From Bacilli bacterium (GTDB lineage: Bacteria; Bacillota_I; Bacilli_A; RFN20; CAG-826): a stretch of 13,413 nucleotides of DNA. Location of the stretch: NCBI GenBank assembly GCA_017619815.1, contig JAFZRR010000053.1:1-13413 (forward strand). Direction: 5' to 3'. Both the position numbers and the translations under genes were made by a program. The notes below the pieces were generated by a model, which saw only the letters and a list, made by a program, of their open reading frames with translations, searched no databases and was not told the DNA's origin. Below, piece by piece: positions 6,071-13,179 of the stretch (the first letter of the stretch is position 1; every line of letters begins with the position of its first letter).

Positions 6071-7887
6071 TCTTTTTTCTTGTTTTCTTCTTCAATCTTT
6101 CTCATTTTGCGGCGATTGTATTCCGCGAGGATACGCGCTTTTTCCATTGGATCCTTTCCATTCATGGATGCTTCAAGGGTATCCTTTTCAAATATTTTGT
6201 CTTTCTCCTCTTCAATAGAAGAAAGTAAGTTTTCTAATAATTCAGGTGTGCACTTTTTGTTGTGCATTTCTTCAAACGACATATCCACGACTTCTCTCAC
6301 TAACGAATCTTTATTTTCTAGTTCGCTCATTTCTAATGAGGACATGATGTCGTGCATATTGAATTCATCATGAATCTTTGCGTAATCAATGACGTAATTA
6401 GCAACTTCGCGATAAACATCATCGTAAAAGGCTCCTACATTTTCTTCATAGAAGTAAATGGCGTCTTGGTTATTGAGCATTTGATACAACAACTCACGTT
6501 CCGCAAGAGCAAGTCTTCTGAGAACTTTTCTTTCTGGATGGAAGTCACGGATGACGAGACTTGGATCGACGTTTTGTTGTTTAGCTTCCACTCTTGCTCG
6601 CTTGAGCAAATCACGAATGGCTTGAACTTCAAATCCAGTAACTCCAGATAACTTAATAAGATAAGAATCTAACTCTAACTGACTCTTGATATCCAATAGG
6701 ATAGGAATGAATTGTTTAATAAGAGCTTTCTTGGAATCTAAGGTTGTTAATGGGTTGGTGTTTTTGAAGTAATTTAATGCAAAGTCGATACGGTTAACTA
6801 AGTTATTCACATATCTCCTTAATGCTTCTTCACCATCTTGGTTCAAGATTTCATCAGGGTCTTTTGGACTGTTTTGGTTATCAACAATACGAACATTAAT
6901 TCCCGCTGCGGCAAGTGCTTTACTGGCTTCCATCATGGCTTTTTGGCCTGGCAAATCGCCATCAAGACAAAGTCTTACCTCGCAGTTCAAGCTTCTGAGC
7001 ATTGTGATATGTTCTTTTGTTAACGCAGTGCCCATTAAAGCGACTGCATTATCAATTCCTATTTTTCCTAATGCAAATACATCCATGAAGCCTTCACAAA
7101 CATAGACGTATCCGTTTAATTTGGCTTTTTCTTTAGCGATATGGTAGTTGTATAAGACGTTAGATTTATGAAATAAATAGGTTTCAGGAGAGTTAACGTA
7201 TTTGGCTTCTGTACCATTTCCTAATCTTCTCGCACTATATCCGATGACATTTCCATCAGCATCGCAGATTGGGAAGATGACTCTACCCGCACTCTTATCG
7301 ACATAGTTACCATTGCTAAGAACAGCAATTCCAATATCATCAATGGTTTTAAGTGAGTGGCCTTTACTTTGTAAAAAGTCACATGTTGCCTTACCATCTT
7401 TAAAGGAATAACCAAGTCTATACTTCGCACGGCATGCTGCATCGAGGTGACGGGTTTCGAAATAATCTAAACCTTCTTTACCTTCTTCAGTGTTAAGCGC
7501 GTATTGATAATAAATGGTCAAATCGTTTAAGGCTTTTAATAAAGGAACTTTCTTTTCATCAACAGGTTTTTGTTTTACAAAGCCTTCAAGTCTTGGATCG
7601 ACAAAGCCATTGATTTCCGCGACTTTCTTTAGAGCTTCAAAGTAGCCGATTTTTTCATAACGTTGGACGAAATTAATTTCGGTACCACCAAAACCACAGA
7701 CCCAGCACTTCCAAATTCTCTTTTCAGGGTTCACTGAAAGGGATGGGTTATTGTCATCATGGAATGGACATGGTGCCCAATAGTTTCTGCCTTTTCTTGT
7801 GAGATGGATGTATGAGGAAATAACCCCAACCATGTCGCTGTGGGCAAGAACATCTTTCGTTAATTCATCTAATCTGGTATCAATCAT
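6058..7887 (-). CDS. dnaG: DNA primase
   Basis: DnaG makes the RNA primers for replication at the fork and works with the replicative helicase. The 609-residue protein has the standard plan. The N-terminal zinc-binding domain has C40, H43, C61 and C64 (CPFHDD and CWVCGFGG). The RNA polymerase core includes VIFPICDADGNVIGYSAR (203-220). The TOPRIM fold has EGFMDV (265-270), the metal-binding D309/D311 of LCLDGDLPG, and DPDE (343-346). A C-terminal helicase-binding region (about 440-609) ends in a Lys-rich tail. The start MIDTRLDEL gives a normal N-terminus. No Shine-Dalgarno is at the usual distance (an AGGTG is 14 nt away), and a TATAAC lies 8 nt before the ATG, so expression may come partly from a local promoter. 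It follows glyQS by 42 nt and is coupled to rpoD. Confidence 0.96.
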   Translation of the reverse strand: MIDTRLDELTKDVLAHSDMVGVISSYIHLTRKGRNYWAPCPFHDDNNPSLSVNPEKRIWKCWVCGFGGTEINFVQRYEKIGYFEALKKVAEINGFVDPRLEGFVKQKPVDEKKVPLLKALNDLTIYYQYALNTEEGKEGLDYFETRHLDAACRAKYRLGYSFKDGKATCDFLQSKGHSLKTIDDIGIAVLSNGNYVDKSAGRVIFPICDADGNVIGYSARRLGNGTEAKYVNSPETYLFHKSNVLYNYHIAKEKAKLNGYVYVCEGFMDVFALGKIGIDNAVALMGTALTKEHITMLRSLNCEVRLCLDGDLPGQKAMMEASKALAAAGINVRIVDNQNSPKDPDEILNQDGEEALRRYVNNLVNRIDFALNYFKNTNPLTTLDSKKALIKQFIPILLDIKSQLELDSYLIKLSGVTGFEVQAIRDLLKRARVEAKQQNVDPSLVIRDFHPERKVLRRLALAERELLYQMLNNQDAIYFYEENVGAFYDDVYREVANYVIDYAKIHDEFNMHDIMSSLEMSELENKDSLVREVVDMSFEEMHNKKCTPELLENLLSSIEEEKDKIFEKDTLEASMNGKDPMEKARILAEYNRRKMRKIEEENKKKEGGK

Positions 7888-7901
7888 ATAACTTTGTTAT
7901 A
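7888..7901 (-). promoter_or_regulatory. Possible internal promoter -10 before dnaG
   Basis: TATAAC (7896-7901, minus strand) lies 8 nt before the dnaG ATG in the 42-nt glyQS-dnaG spacer. No -35 box is convincing. It resembles the -10/ATG spacing of ispG and ybeY but is weaker. Confidence 0.25.
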
Positions 7902-7929
7902 CACCTACTAATGAAATACTAATTATTTA

Positions 7930-9303
7930 CTAATAGAAAATCTTAACGGATAAGTATTTTCCGAGTTCGCTAATTGGTAATCTGACTTGTTGCATAGTGT
8001 CACGATCACGGATTGTAACAGCATTATCTTCGAGAGTTTCGAAGTCCACTGTCACGCAGTATGGAGTACCGATGGCATCTTGTCTACGGTATCTCTTACC
8101 AATACTTCCTGTATCGTCATAAACGACACTCATGTATTTGCAAAGAATGGCTTCGATTTCTCTAGCCTTTTCTTCGAGCTTTTTACTTAATGGTAAAACG
8201 GCGGCTTTATATGGAGCGACTGCTGGAGCTAAATGCATAACGATACGTGTATCATTATCGCCAACAGCTTCTTCGTCGTACGCGTCGCATAATGTCATTA
8301 AAACCAAACGGTCTAAACCGACTGATGGTTCAATACAGAATGGAACGTACTTTTCATTGGTTTCTGGGTCTAAATATTCTAAGGATTCGCCACTATAAGA
8401 CATATGTCTTTTTAAGTCATAGTCAGTTCTATCGGCGATGCCCCAGACTTCACCCCAACCGAATGGGAATAAATATTCAATATCAGTTGTCGCTTTGGAA
8501 TAGAAAGCTAATTCCGCTTGTTCGTGATCACGATAGCGCAAGTTTTCTTGTTTAATTCCTAAGTCGGCGACGAATTGTAAACAATGTTTCTTCCAATAAT
8601 CGAACCATTTGAGGTCTTCACCTGGTTTGCAGAAGAATTCCATTTCCATTTGGTCGAATTCACGTGTACGGAAGGTCATTTGGCCGGGAGTAATTTCATT
8701 TCTAAATGCACGACCAACATTACAAATACCTAAAGGTAATTTCTTTCTTGTTGTTCTAACAACGTTTCTAAAGTTAACGAACATACCTTGAGCGGTTTCT
8801 GGTCTTAAATAGACAACAGCTTTGCTGTCTTCAGTGACACCGATATGTGTTTTGAACATCATATTGAATTGACGGATATCGGTGAAATTTTCACTACCGC
8901 AGTTTGGACATGCGACGTGATTATTGCGGATGAATTCCATCATTTGGTCATTATTCATACCGTTAACGTCTGCTTCTGGGAATTGAGCTTCGATTAATTG
9001 GTCGGCTCTGAATCTTTGTTTACATTTCTTACAGTCAATAAGTGGATCGTTGAATGTAGAAACGTGTCCTGTGGCTTCCCAAACTTTTGGATTCATTAAA
9101 ATGGCTGCGTCGATACCGACGTTCATTGGACATTCTTGAACGAATCTCTTCCACCACATCTTACGGATATTCATTTTTATTTCGCTACCTAATGGGCCGT
9201 AATCCCAGGTATTGGATAAACCACCATAAATCTCACTACCTTGGTAATAGTAGCCAGAGACGATTAAATGGTTACATACTTTATCAAATTCAAATTTACT
9301 CAT
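7930..9303 (-). CDS. glyQS: Glycyl-tRNA synthetase, single-chain (alpha2) type
   Basis: This enzyme charges tRNA-Gly with glycine. It is the 457-residue single-chain class IIa type (archaeal/eukaryotic-like homodimer), not the alpha2beta2 GlyQ/GlyS enzyme of Bacillus and E. coli. Visible parts are the N-terminal GLSNTWDYGPLG (28-39), two zinc-ligand CxxC pairs C91/C94 and C132/C135, and YLRPETAQGMFVNF (165-178). Class II motif 2 is FRNEITPGQMTFRTREFDQME (200-220), motif 3 is EPSVGLDRLVL (325-335), and the anticodon-binding domain follows (about 355-455). GGAGGT (9310-9315) 6 nt upstream sets the start, and a TTGACA promoter precedes it, so it heads the glyQS-dnaG-rpoD-trmK-nif3 operon. The leader is only about 25 nt, so no T-box riboswitch fits. 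glyS is an equally valid name. Confidence 0.95.
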   Translation of the reverse strand: MSKFEFDKVCNHLIVSGYYYQGSEIYGGLSNTWDYGPLGSEIKMNIRKMWWKRFVQECPMNVGIDAAILMNPKVWEATGHVSTFNDPLIDCKKCKQRFRADQLIEAQFPEADVNGMNNDQMMEFIRNNHVACPNCGSENFTDIRQFNMMFKTHIGVTEDSKAVVYLRPETAQGMFVNFRNVVRTTRKKLPLGICNVGRAFRNEITPGQMTFRTREFDQMEMEFFCKPGEDLKWFDYWKKHCLQFVADLGIKQENLRYRDHEQAELAFYSKATTDIEYLFPFGWGEVWGIADRTDYDLKRHMSYSGESLEYLDPETNEKYVPFCIEPSVGLDRLVLMTLCDAYDEEAVGDNDTRIVMHLAPAVAPYKAAVLPLSKKLEEKAREIEAILCKYMSVVYDDTGSIGKRYRRQDAIGTPYCVTVDFETLEDNAVTIRDRDTMQQVRLPISELGKYLSVKIFY

Positions 9304-9309
9304 ATAGTA

Positions 9310-9362
9310 ACCTCCAAAAAAGCGTGCTCAAATAGTATGCTTGCAAAAAAGCACATTGTCAA
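9310..9362 (-). promoter_or_regulatory. SigA promoter and ribosome binding site of the glyQS operon
   Basis: On the minus strand the consensus -35 TTGACA (9357-9362) is 17 bp from CATACT (9334-9339); TACTAT, two bases on, is an alternative -10 with a 19-bp spacer. GGAGGT (9310-9315) is the ribosome binding site. This is the best match to a housekeeping promoter in the window and lies in the 86-bp recO-glyQS gap. Confidence 0.7.
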
Positions 9363-9389
9363 CACATTATGAGTGTATTTTTTTATTAT

Positions 9390-10100
9390 TTACTTAGTAA
9401 GCAGAGCAGCGCCTTTAAGCGACACTCCGTAGGAATCTTTTATAAATTCAAAGAATTTATTAAGTATAACCATGGCGTTTTCTTTGCTCACTTCAAAGGT
9501 AGCGTGCGCCATGTCAGGCACCAAGAAAGCGGAGCGAATAAGTAACATTTGTTCTTTATTCAAATCCTTTTCCGTGTCTGGTTCTATGCAGTTTTGACAA
9601 ATGAATCCACCATCAGCAAAGGAGAATGTAACAATGCCTTGTTTGGATCCGCAGAACACACAATGATTAACTTCGAATTCGTATCCGGTTTCTTTGAAAA
9701 CCTTCGCGAAATATGCGAGCAAGATGGGCCAAGGACTTTCTGCGGTCTTCATACAAATAACTGCAGACATCAAAGAATTAAAAATTCTTTCCTTTTCTTC
9801 ATCTTGAACTAATGTCTTAGTGATTTCCGCCATCAACATCAAACTGACTAGATAGTCATAGCTATTTGATACTTTCATCGGATTTTCAATGATTGAAGCC
9901 GATTTTAAAACAGGGTGTTTGTAGTTTCCTTCGTTTAATTCAATGTCTGCAACGGCTAATAGGTTGTTTAAGGCCGAATTCTTACTTTTTGGATCAAGGA
10001 TACCTTTCGCCAAAAAAGTCATCTCACCTTGTTCATTTACCGCATCGATGATTGCGTCTTTTTCTTTATAGGGTGTTATTGATAGAATAACGACTTTCAT
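9390..10100 (-). CDS. recO: DNA repair protein RecO
   Basis: RecO acts with RecR to load RecA on SSB-coated single-stranded DNA in the RecFOR recombination pathway. The 236-residue protein has an N-terminal OB-fold (about 1-75, with LAKGILDPKSKNSALNNLL at 30-48), a helical middle, and a zinc site C147/C150 and C168/C171 (CVFCG and FICQNC). Sequence conservation in RecO is low, so the identification rests on this layout and on its place between era and glycyl-tRNA synthetase, which is the usual Firmicutes position. Only 5 nt separate it from era. No Shine-Dalgarno sequence precedes the ATG, so translation probably restarts after era. No terminator is visible at its end. Confidence 0.9.
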   Translation of the reverse strand: MKVVILSITPYKEKDAIIDAVNEQGEMTFLAKGILDPKSKNSALNNLLAVADIELNEGNYKHPVLKSASIIENPMKVSNSYDYLVSLMLMAEITKTLVQDEEKERIFNSLMSAVICMKTAESPWPILLAYFAKVFKETGYEFEVNHCVFCGSKQGIVTFSFADGGFICQNCIEPDTEKDLNKEQMLLIRSAFLVPDMAHATFEVSKENAMVILNKFFEFIKDSYGVSLKGAALLTK

Positions 10101-10105
10101 TTTGC

Positions 10106-10990
10106 TTATTTTTTGTATTTATATCCGTACGTTTCAAGAGATTTTTCATCATCTCTCCAGCCTTCTTGGACTTTCACAAAGAGTTCTAAGAAGACATGTT
10201 TATGTAATAAAACTTCAATATCTTTTCTCGCAAAGGAGCCGATGGCTTTGATTCGTTTGCCACCCGCACCGATGACAATGCCTTTTTGGCCTTCTTTTTC
10301 CACGATAATGCTAGCGCGAATGTGAATTGGATTTTGTTCCCATTCAATATTTTCCATATAGATGGCAATGGCGTGAGGGACTTCATCACGTAAGTTTCTT
10401 AAAACTTTTTCACGAATAATTTCCTTAATTTGGAAAACGGCGTCTTTATCTGTCACTTCTTCAGTGGAATAGTAAGCTGGTCCTTCTGGGAGAAGTTCAA
10501 TGATTTTATTTAATAATGTGTCGATGTTAAATTTCTCAGTAGCCACAGTATCAATGAATGTTGCACCTGGAACTTTTTCAGCATAAATCTTTTTAAGATT
10601 TTCGACTTTGTCTAATCTCGCTTCATCAATTTTATTGAAAACAATGATGAGTGGAGCGTTATTGATATCTAAATGGGAAAGGATGTATTCATCGCCAGGT
10701 CCGAAAGGAACAGAGGCGTCCACCACTAAGATATTGGCATCAACGTCATGAGCAGCGCCATAGGCCATATTGTTCATTTCTTGGCCGAGTCTTTCTTTTG
10801 GCTTATGAATACCTGGAGTATCAGTGAAAACAATCTGCACACCGTCAGCGTTATAAATGCCTTTTATCGCATTACGTGTGGTTTGAGATTTATCAGTAAC
10901 GATACTAACTTTCTGATTTAAAATGCCATTCAACAATGTTGACTTGCCAACATTAGGACGGCCTAAGATAGCAACAAAACCGGATTTCAT
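10106..10990 (-). CDS. era: GTPase Era
   Basis: Era is an essential GTPase that binds the 3' end of 16S rRNA and helps mature the 30S subunit. The 294-residue protein has the expected two domains. The GTPase has G1 GRPNVGKS (10-17), a switch-I region with QTTRNAIKG (36-44), G3 DTPG (57-60) and G4 NKID (119-122). The KH RNA-binding domain (about 200-290) has IVIGAGGKRIKAIG (238-251). The G5 loop, normally Ser-Ala-Leu, reads V149-A150-T151 in FIDTVATEKFNIDTLL, a departure from most Era proteins. Its ATG overlaps the cdd stop as TAATG and AAGGAT lies upstream. Era, YbeY and RpoD in one cluster link ribosome maturation with growth control. Confidence 0.96.
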   Translation of the reverse strand: MKSGFVAILGRPNVGKSTLLNGILNQKVSIVTDKSQTTRNAIKGIYNADGVQIVFTDTPGIHKPKERLGQEMNNMAYGAAHDVDANILVVDASVPFGPGDEYILSHLDINNAPLIIVFNKIDEARLDKVENLKKIYAEKVPGATFIDTVATEKFNIDTLLNKIIELLPEGPAYYSTEEVTDKDAVFQIKEIIREKVLRNLRDEVPHAIAIYMENIEWEQNPIHIRASIIVEKEGQKGIVIGAGGKRIKAIGSFARKDIEVLLHKHVFLELFVKVQEGWRDDEKSLETYGYKYKK

Positions 10991-11394
10991 TATTTATTTA
11001 GATCCTTTGGGGAGAAAGCAAATGGTAAAAGTTCCACTGCATTTGTTTCTTTAACATCACCTTTTAAGTTACTCATATAAATAGGAGCATCTTCAGGCAT
11101 GAGTTCGCTGATGACTTGTCTGCATGCACCACATGGGGAACATGGTTCTTCTGTATCAGCACAAAGTGCTAAGGCGGCGATATCGTCTTTCTTGTATCCG
11201 TTCATATATGCATGATAGATTGCGTTTCTTTCAGCGCACATGCACATTGAATAAGCGGAGTTCTCAATGTTAGCTCCAAGGAAAACTTTTCCGTCTTTAG
11301 TTAAAACAGCAGCGCCCACTTTGAAGTTGGAATATGGGGAATAAGATAATCCACGCGCTTCTTTTGATTTTTCGATTAATTGTTCTTTTGTCAT
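10990..11394 (-). CDS. cdd: Cytidine deaminase
   Basis: Cdd hydrolyses cytidine and deoxycytidine to uridine and deoxyuridine in pyrimidine salvage. The 134-residue length is that of the homotetrameric form. SPYSNFKVGAAV (19-30) and NIENSAYSMC (42-51) bind the nucleoside. C53 of CAERNAI is a zinc ligand and E55 the catalytic acid-base; C88 and C91 of PCSPCGACRQ (84-93) complete the zinc site. An ATG ten codons upstream would overlap ybeY; the ATG at 11394 is preferred because AAAGGAGA (11401-11408) is 6 nt before it and the protein then aligns with the family. The ybeY stop is 1 nt upstream and the stop overlaps the era start. dgkA, which sits between ybeY and cdd in Bacillus, is absent. Confidence 0.96.
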   Translation of the reverse strand: MTKEQLIEKSKEARGLSYSPYSNFKVGAAVLTKDGKVFLGANIENSAYSMCMCAERNAIYHAYMNGYKKDDIAALALCADTEEPCSPCGACRQVISELMPEDAPIYMSNLKGDVKETNAVELLPFAFSPKDLNK

Positions 11395-11395
11395 T

Positions 11396-11851
11396 TTAGT
11401 TCTCCTTTGGAGGCAATATCTCATCTTGTAATTTAAACATCACTGCCTCGTCTTCTTTTGTCATGTGGTCATAGCCTAATAAGTGCAATAATCCATGAAC
11501 GAATAAGAAAGATAATTCTCTTTCTAATGGGTGACCATACTCTTCCGCTTGGGCTTTGGCTTTTTCGACACTGATATAAATATCGCCAAGAGGAACTGGG
11601 TCATTACCATGGAGCTTCTCATCTCGCTGTTCATCACCATCGAGGAATGCGAAGGAGATAACATCAGTGGGACGATCAACGTTACGATATTCTCTGTTTA
11701 ATTGGTGAATGAATTTGTTATCCACTAAAGTGACACTCAAAATAGCCTCACAACTTAATCCTAAATGATTAAAAGTCTTTTCGAGTAAACAAAGATAGAT
11801 ATCTTCGTATTTTTCAAATCCAGAAACTTGTGAATCGAAATCTAATTCCAT
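11396..11851 (-). CDS. ybeY: Endoribonuclease YbeY
   Basis: YbeY is a zinc-dependent endoribonuclease needed for 16S rRNA 3'-end processing and 70S ribosome quality control, and works with Era. The 151-residue protein has the UPF0054 signature HGLLHLLGYDH, giving zinc ligands H119, H123 and H129, and the conserved R60 in NREYRNVDRPTDVISF (52-67), plus LGDIYIS (88-94). An in-frame TAG six bases upstream fixes the ATG as the only plausible start. No Shine-Dalgarno sequence is present; instead an extended -10 sits directly before the ATG, suggesting a leaderless message. It lies 34 nt after the C39-domain gene and is joined to cdd by a 1-nt gap. Confidence 0.96.
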   Translation of the reverse strand: MELDFDSQVSGFEKYEDIYLCLLEKTFNHLGLSCEAILSVTLVDNKFIHQLNREYRNVDRPTDVISFAFLDGDEQRDEKLHGNDPVPLGDIYISVEKAKAQAEEYGHPLERELSFLFVHGLLHLLGYDHMTKEDEAVMFKLQDEILPPKEN

Positions 11852-11868
11852 GGGCTATTATAATAGCA
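11852..11868 (-). promoter_or_regulatory. ybeY extended -10 promoter, probably leaderless
   Basis: On the minus strand TGCTATTAT (11860-11868) is an extended -10 and TATAAT (11857-11862) overlaps it; they end 8 and 5 nt before the ATG. The core CTATTATAATAG (11855-11866) is a perfect palindrome. No ribosome binding site is present. Confidence 0.5.
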
Positions 11869-11885
11869 CACTAAATTATTTATTA

Positions 11886-13088
11886 CTAATCATTTTCTTT
11901 GTGGGAATTGATGGAATTGCTGATTTTCACTTTAACAATGTTAAATTCTTCAATTCGATCTCCGAATGAGAAGAGGTCCTGTAGGGTTCTTAAGATAGCT
12001 ACAGAAATACATGCGTAAAAGATGACAAATGGAAGAGAAGAAAGCCCGCATAAACGCATGGTCAAAAGAGCCACCAAAACGATGATTCCAGCGTATAAAT
12101 AAGCACATGCTAATTTGACATAGCTATAGTTATAAGCTTTGTCGTGTAAAACTTTAACTTTACTTTGTAAGTCTTGGCCATCTTCTGCATTATCAAGGTT
12201 TTCTTCAAGCTCGATAATCTCACCGTTTTTCGCTTTTAGCATTGGTGTGATTATTAACCATTCAAAAACCGCGATGACAATTGGAGCCAACACTAGCATT
12301 GCGTTTCTAATGTCGTTGAGTAACACTACTGCGCTTAAACCGAGAAGAATAACAAACAAGAGAATGAGATTCATAGGAGTAGATAACGCTAGTTTCTTAT
12401 AGTTCTCAAATCTCGTTAAATATTCGCGGTATCCTTTTAAAGGAAGATTGCTATCAGAGAAGAAGAATTGATCTAATTTCTTCATTAATTGATAAGTAAG
12501 AGCTTTCATTAAAAGTTCGATTAAAATCGCTGCAATTAAAAATGCTGCAGGTATATAGATAGGCGTTCCATCTTTTACAAAGTAAATACCAACCGCGGTT
12601 AACGCTGCAACGACAACTTGGATGATTCCTAAACCGATACTAATTCCAAGCTTGATAGGCGCGGGTTGTTTATACTCGCATGGTTTCTTCTCAAAACTTT
12701 CCGTCATTAATCCAGTTCCGTCCCATATTTGAATGAACTTTTTAATTGGTAATGAAACGGCCCCTTTTCTTGGATCTAGGTAATAGACTCTCTTCCATTT
12801 GACTTTAGTCACTACCACTGCATGTTTAGCCCCATTTTTAAGCTCTAAGGACGCAATTAGGGGGAAAGAGGAGCAACTATTCAGCTCTTCTTTGTTATTC
12901 GCCTCAAAGGCGATGAAATTGATGCCATGGGTTTTTCCGATTTCTAATAAATCATTATAAGAATAGGCACCATGACTCTCATCCTGCGGTAAGAACAGAT
13001 AGTTTTTATCTTTATTGAGATTAGCAAGAACCATCTTAAGACAGGCAAATCCGCAGTCGTCTTTTTGAATCTGTGGGATATAAAACAT
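11886..13088 (-). CDS. C39 peptidase domain fused to six-span membrane domain, no ATPase
   Basis: The 400-residue protein begins with a C39 peptidase domain (1 to about 130) of the kind found at the N-terminus of peptidase-containing ABC exporters, which cleave double-glycine leaders of bacteriocins and signal peptides. The catalytic set looks intact: Q6 (oxyanion), C12 in DDCGFACL, H89 in KHAVVVTKV and D105 in YYLDPRKG, with spacings like ComA. Six predicted membrane spans follow (about 147-171, 177-198, 238-258, 262-284, 323-345, 350-371), with two roughly 40-residue cytoplasmic loops after spans 2 and 4, as in type IV ABC exporters. No Walker A, Walker B or LSGGQ motif exists: the protein stops where the ATPase should begin, and ybeY starts 34 nt later. 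No candidate leader peptide is nearby. AGGAGGT (13094-13100) sets the start. The function is unknown; it could be a processing protease or a half-transporter with a separate ATPase. Confidence 0.85.
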   Translation of the reverse strand: MFYIPQIQKDDCGFACLKMVLANLNKDKNYLFLPQDESHGAYSYNDLLEIGKTHGINFIAFEANNKEELNSCSSFPLIASLELKNGAKHAVVVTKVKWKRVYYLDPRKGAVSLPIKKFIQIWDGTGLMTESFEKKPCEYKQPAPIKLGISIGLGIIQVVVAALTAVGIYFVKDGTPIYIPAAFLIAAILIELLMKALTYQLMKKLDQFFFSDSNLPLKGYREYLTRFENYKKLALSTPMNLILLFVILLGLSAVVLLNDIRNAMLVLAPIVIAVFEWLIITPMLKAKNGEIIELEENLDNAEDGQDLQSKVKVLHDKAYNYSYVKLACAYLYAGIIVLVALLTMRLCGLSSLPFVIFYACISVAILRTLQDLFSFGDRIEEFNIVKVKISNSINSHKEND

Positions 13089-13152
13089 AAAGTACCTCCT
13101 ACCAAACCAATAGGGGTCTTTTTACGTTTTAGTTACAAAAAACTTTTTGATA

Positions 13153-13179
13153 AAAGAAAAAGACTCATAAAGAGTCTTA
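13153..13179 (-). terminator. Intrinsic terminator at the end of dnaJ
   Basis: On the minus strand AAGACTC (13172-13178) pairs perfectly with GAGTCTT (13160-13166) around a 5-nt loop, and a U-rich TTTCTTTTA follows. The dnaJ TAA (13177-13179) lies at the base of the stem. The C39-domain gene downstream therefore probably needs its own promoter in the 13101-13155 spacer, where no clear one was seen. Confidence 0.8.

Noticed and set aside
6057..6095. Longer rpoD start, 13 codons upstream
   Set aside because: It would lie inside dnaG with no ribosome binding site; the ATG at 6056 has GGGAGG at the right distance.
5650..6228. Plus-strand open frames opposite rpoD, one very serine-rich (192 aa)
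   Set aside because: They are the antisense of the acidic Asp/Glu run of the sigma factor; no ribosome binding site and no protein-like composition.
8247..8555. Plus-strand frames opposite glyQS, including a 102-residue one
   Set aside because: They are shadows of the synthetase gene, without start signals or family resemblance.
9304..9389. T-box riboswitch before glycyl-tRNA synthetase
   Set aside because: The gap is 86 bp, about half of it upstream of the promoter; there is no room for a T-box and no specifier or anti-terminator sequence is seen.
9361..9390. Possible plus-strand terminator (ACAC...GTGT followed by T-run) in the recO-glyQS gap
   Set aside because: The stem is only 4 bp and no plus-strand gene ends there; the T-run is ordinary AT-rich spacer.
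11395..11424. Longer cdd start, 10 codons upstream
   Set aside because: It would overlap ybeY and add residues not found in cytidine deaminases; the ATG at 11394 follows AAAGGAGA.
11852..11885. Remnant of a lost ATPase domain after the C39-domain gene
   Set aside because: Only 34 nt separate it from ybeY and none of it resembles an ATPase motif in any frame.
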